Shown: one piece after another, positions 30,975 to 32,252 of the stretch | Position numbering within the stretch: position 1 is the stretch's first letter | Layout: each line of letters opens with the position of its first letter | Origin: Pseudomonadota bacterium | GTDB taxonomy: Bacteria > Pseudomonadota > Gammaproteobacteria > Xanthomonadales > Rhodanobacteraceae | NCBI GenBank assembly: GCA_029561145.1 | Contig: JAKQJM010000116.1 | Coordinates: 1 to 32,252, forward strand | Reading direction: 5' to 3' | Length of the DNA: 32,252 nt | Notes under the pieces: generated by a model | The model's input: only the letters and a program-made list of their open reading frames with translations | Databases searched by the model: none | What the model was told of the DNA's origin: nothing | Made by a program: the position numbers and the translations under genes

Positions 30975-32252
30975 CTAGAGACCGCCGGCCGCCCGGGTCA
31001 CCGCGCGGAACAGGGCGCGCCCCTTGTTCATGGTTTCCTCCCATTCGGTGGCCGGATCGGAATCGTGCACGATGCCCGCCCCGGCCTGCACGTGCAGACG
31101 GCCGTCCTGGATCACCGCGGTACGGATCGCGATGGCCATGTCGGTATCGCCGGACCAGCCGATGTAGCCGATCGATCCGGCATAGATGTTACGCTTGATC
31201 GGCTCGAGCTCGCGGATCACTTCGAGCGCACGGATCTTCGGCGCACCGCTGACCGTGCCTGCCGGGAACGCCGCACGGATCACGTCCATGCTGCCGAGCC
31301 CGTCGCGCAGTTCGCCCTCGACCTGGCTGACGATGTGCATGACATGCGAATAGCGTTCGACGACGAAGCTGTCGGTGAGCCGCACCGAGCCGGTCGTACT
31401 GACGCGACCAACATCGTTGCGGCCGAGGTCGATCAGCATCAGGTGCTCGGCGCGCTCCTTCGGATCGGCCAGCAGTTCGGCCTCGAGGGCGAGATCCTGC
31501 TCGATCGTTCCACCGCGTGGACGCGTGCCGGCCAGCGGGCGCAACGTCACCTTGCCGTGTTGCTGGCGCACGAGGATTTCCGGTGACGAGCCGACGATCT
31601 GGGTGGCGCCGAGCTCGATGAAGTACATGTAGGGCGAAGGGTTCAGCGAGCGCAGCGCGCGATAGACGTCGACCGGTCGCGCGCGGAATGGCACGCTGAG
31701 CCGCTGCGAGAGCACCACCTGGAAGATATCCCCGGCACGGATGTACTCCTGCGCGCGGCGCACCGCGTCCTCGAATCCTTCGCGCGTGAATCCCGAAACG
31801 AAATCAGCCTCGTCGAGCGGTTTCGGATCGAGCGTCTCGGGATAACTCGAACCTGCATGGCGCAGGCGGAAGGCAAGCTGGTCGAGGCGCCGGCAGGCTT
31901 GCGCATAGGCCTGGGGTTGCGACGGATCGGCATGCACGATCAGGTAGAGACGCCCCTTGAGGTTGTCGAATACCGCGACTTCCTCGCTGAGCATGAGCAA
32001 CGCATCCGGCGTGCCGAGCTGATCGGTCTTGTCGTTGGCCGCGAAGCGCGGCTCGATCCAGCCGATCGTCTCGAAACCGAAGTAGCCGACCAGGCCACCC
32101 GAGAACGCGGGCATGTCGGCCAGGGTCGGCACGCGGTACTGCTTGCGCAGCGCGTCGATGCCGGCCAGCGGGTCGGCAAGTTCGCGCGTCTCGACGACTT
32201 CGCCGAGTTCCTCGACGCTCAAGGTATGCCCGCGCAGCGAATACACGCGCCG
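30975..32252 (-). CDS. trpE: Anthranilate synthase component I (5' end beyond window)
   Basis: The frame is open to the right edge; about 425 residues are present and roughly the first 70 are missing. TrpE makes anthranilate from chorismate, using ammonia from TrpG, as the first step to tryptophan. Conserved chorismate-binding blocks are visible: VGYFGFETIGWIEP, EYIRAGDIFQVVLSQRL, LAGTRPRGGTIEQD, HLMLIDLGRNDVGRVS, PAGTVSGAPKIRALEVI and AGAGIVHDSDP near the C-terminus. The partner trpG and any leader attenuator are outside the window. Confidence 0.96.
   Translation of the reverse strand, partial: RRVYSLRGHTLSVEELGEVVETRELADPLAGIDALRKQYRVPTLADMPAFSGGLVGYFGFETIGWIEPRFAANDKTDQLGTPDALLMLSEEVAVFDNLKGRLYLIVHADPSQPQAYAQACRRLDQLAFRLRHAGSSYPETLDPKPLDEADFVSGFTREGFEDAVRRAQEYIRAGDIFQVVLSQRLSVPFRARPVDVYRALRSLNPSPYMYFIELGATQIVGSSPEILVRQQHGKVTLRPLAGTRPRGGTIEQDLALEAELLADPKERAEHLMLIDLGRNDVGRVSTTGSVRLTDSFVVERYSHVMHIVSQVEGELRDGLGSMDVIRAAFPAGTVSGAPKIRALEVIRELEPIKRNIYAGSIGYIGWSGDTDMAIAIRTAVIQDGRLHVQAGAGIVHDSDPATEWEETMNKGRALFRAVTRAAGGL

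Overview
The window looks like the chromosome of a high-GC gammaproteobacterium of the Xanthomonadales/Lysobacterales. This rests on the lptM-dapF-DUF484-xerC-hslV-hslU-DUF971 block, the rhodanese-secB-gpsA block, and a partial xanthomonadin/aryl-polyene-type gene set with a flavin halogenase. The species cannot be named from the sequence. No rRNA, tRNA or CRISPR array was seen.

Left end (1-1.7 kb): a chromosomal integron. An integron-type tyrosine recombinase (intI, +) faces away from an attI region and one gene cassette on the minus strand. The cassette is bounded by a crossover point at 546/547 and an attC site at 129-188, and encodes a small multi-pass membrane protein. A candidate cassette promoter, a leader hairpin and two further palindromes lie between intI and the cassette. 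The intI frame runs about 110 codons past the usual family end into the promoter of the next operon.

2-10 kb: five translationally coupled plus-strand genes (ketosynthase, ketosynthase-like chain-length factor, GT2 glycosyltransferase, CPA2 antiporter, FAD-dependent halogenase) look like part of a brominated aryl-polyene (xanthomonadin) pathway. A secreted protein follows, then on the minus strand a second secreted protein and a FabG-type ketoreductase. ACPs, dehydratases and acyltransferases are not in the window, so the cluster is split or continues elsewhere.

10-20 kb: housekeeping genes. Plus strand: rhodanese, secB, gpsA. Minus strand: trmL, and the long lptM-dapF-DUF484-xerC / hslVU / conserved hypothetical / DUF971 series. 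Spacers in the hsl part carry degenerate GGGATTCGGGATTC-like tracts.

20-32 kb: two membrane-anchored hypothetical proteins; a divergent GNAT acetyltransferase and RimK-like ATP-grasp ligase with an N-terminal RLAN-type region; a small membrane protein; an overlapping trio of KefB/C-type antiporter, DprE1-like oxidase and DprE2-like reductase; a YbaL-type antiporter divergent from a VOC protein; and trpE, cut by the right edge. The least routine parts are the one-cassette integron beside the broken pigment operon, the DprE1/DprE2-like pair, and the GNAT/RimK-like pair.
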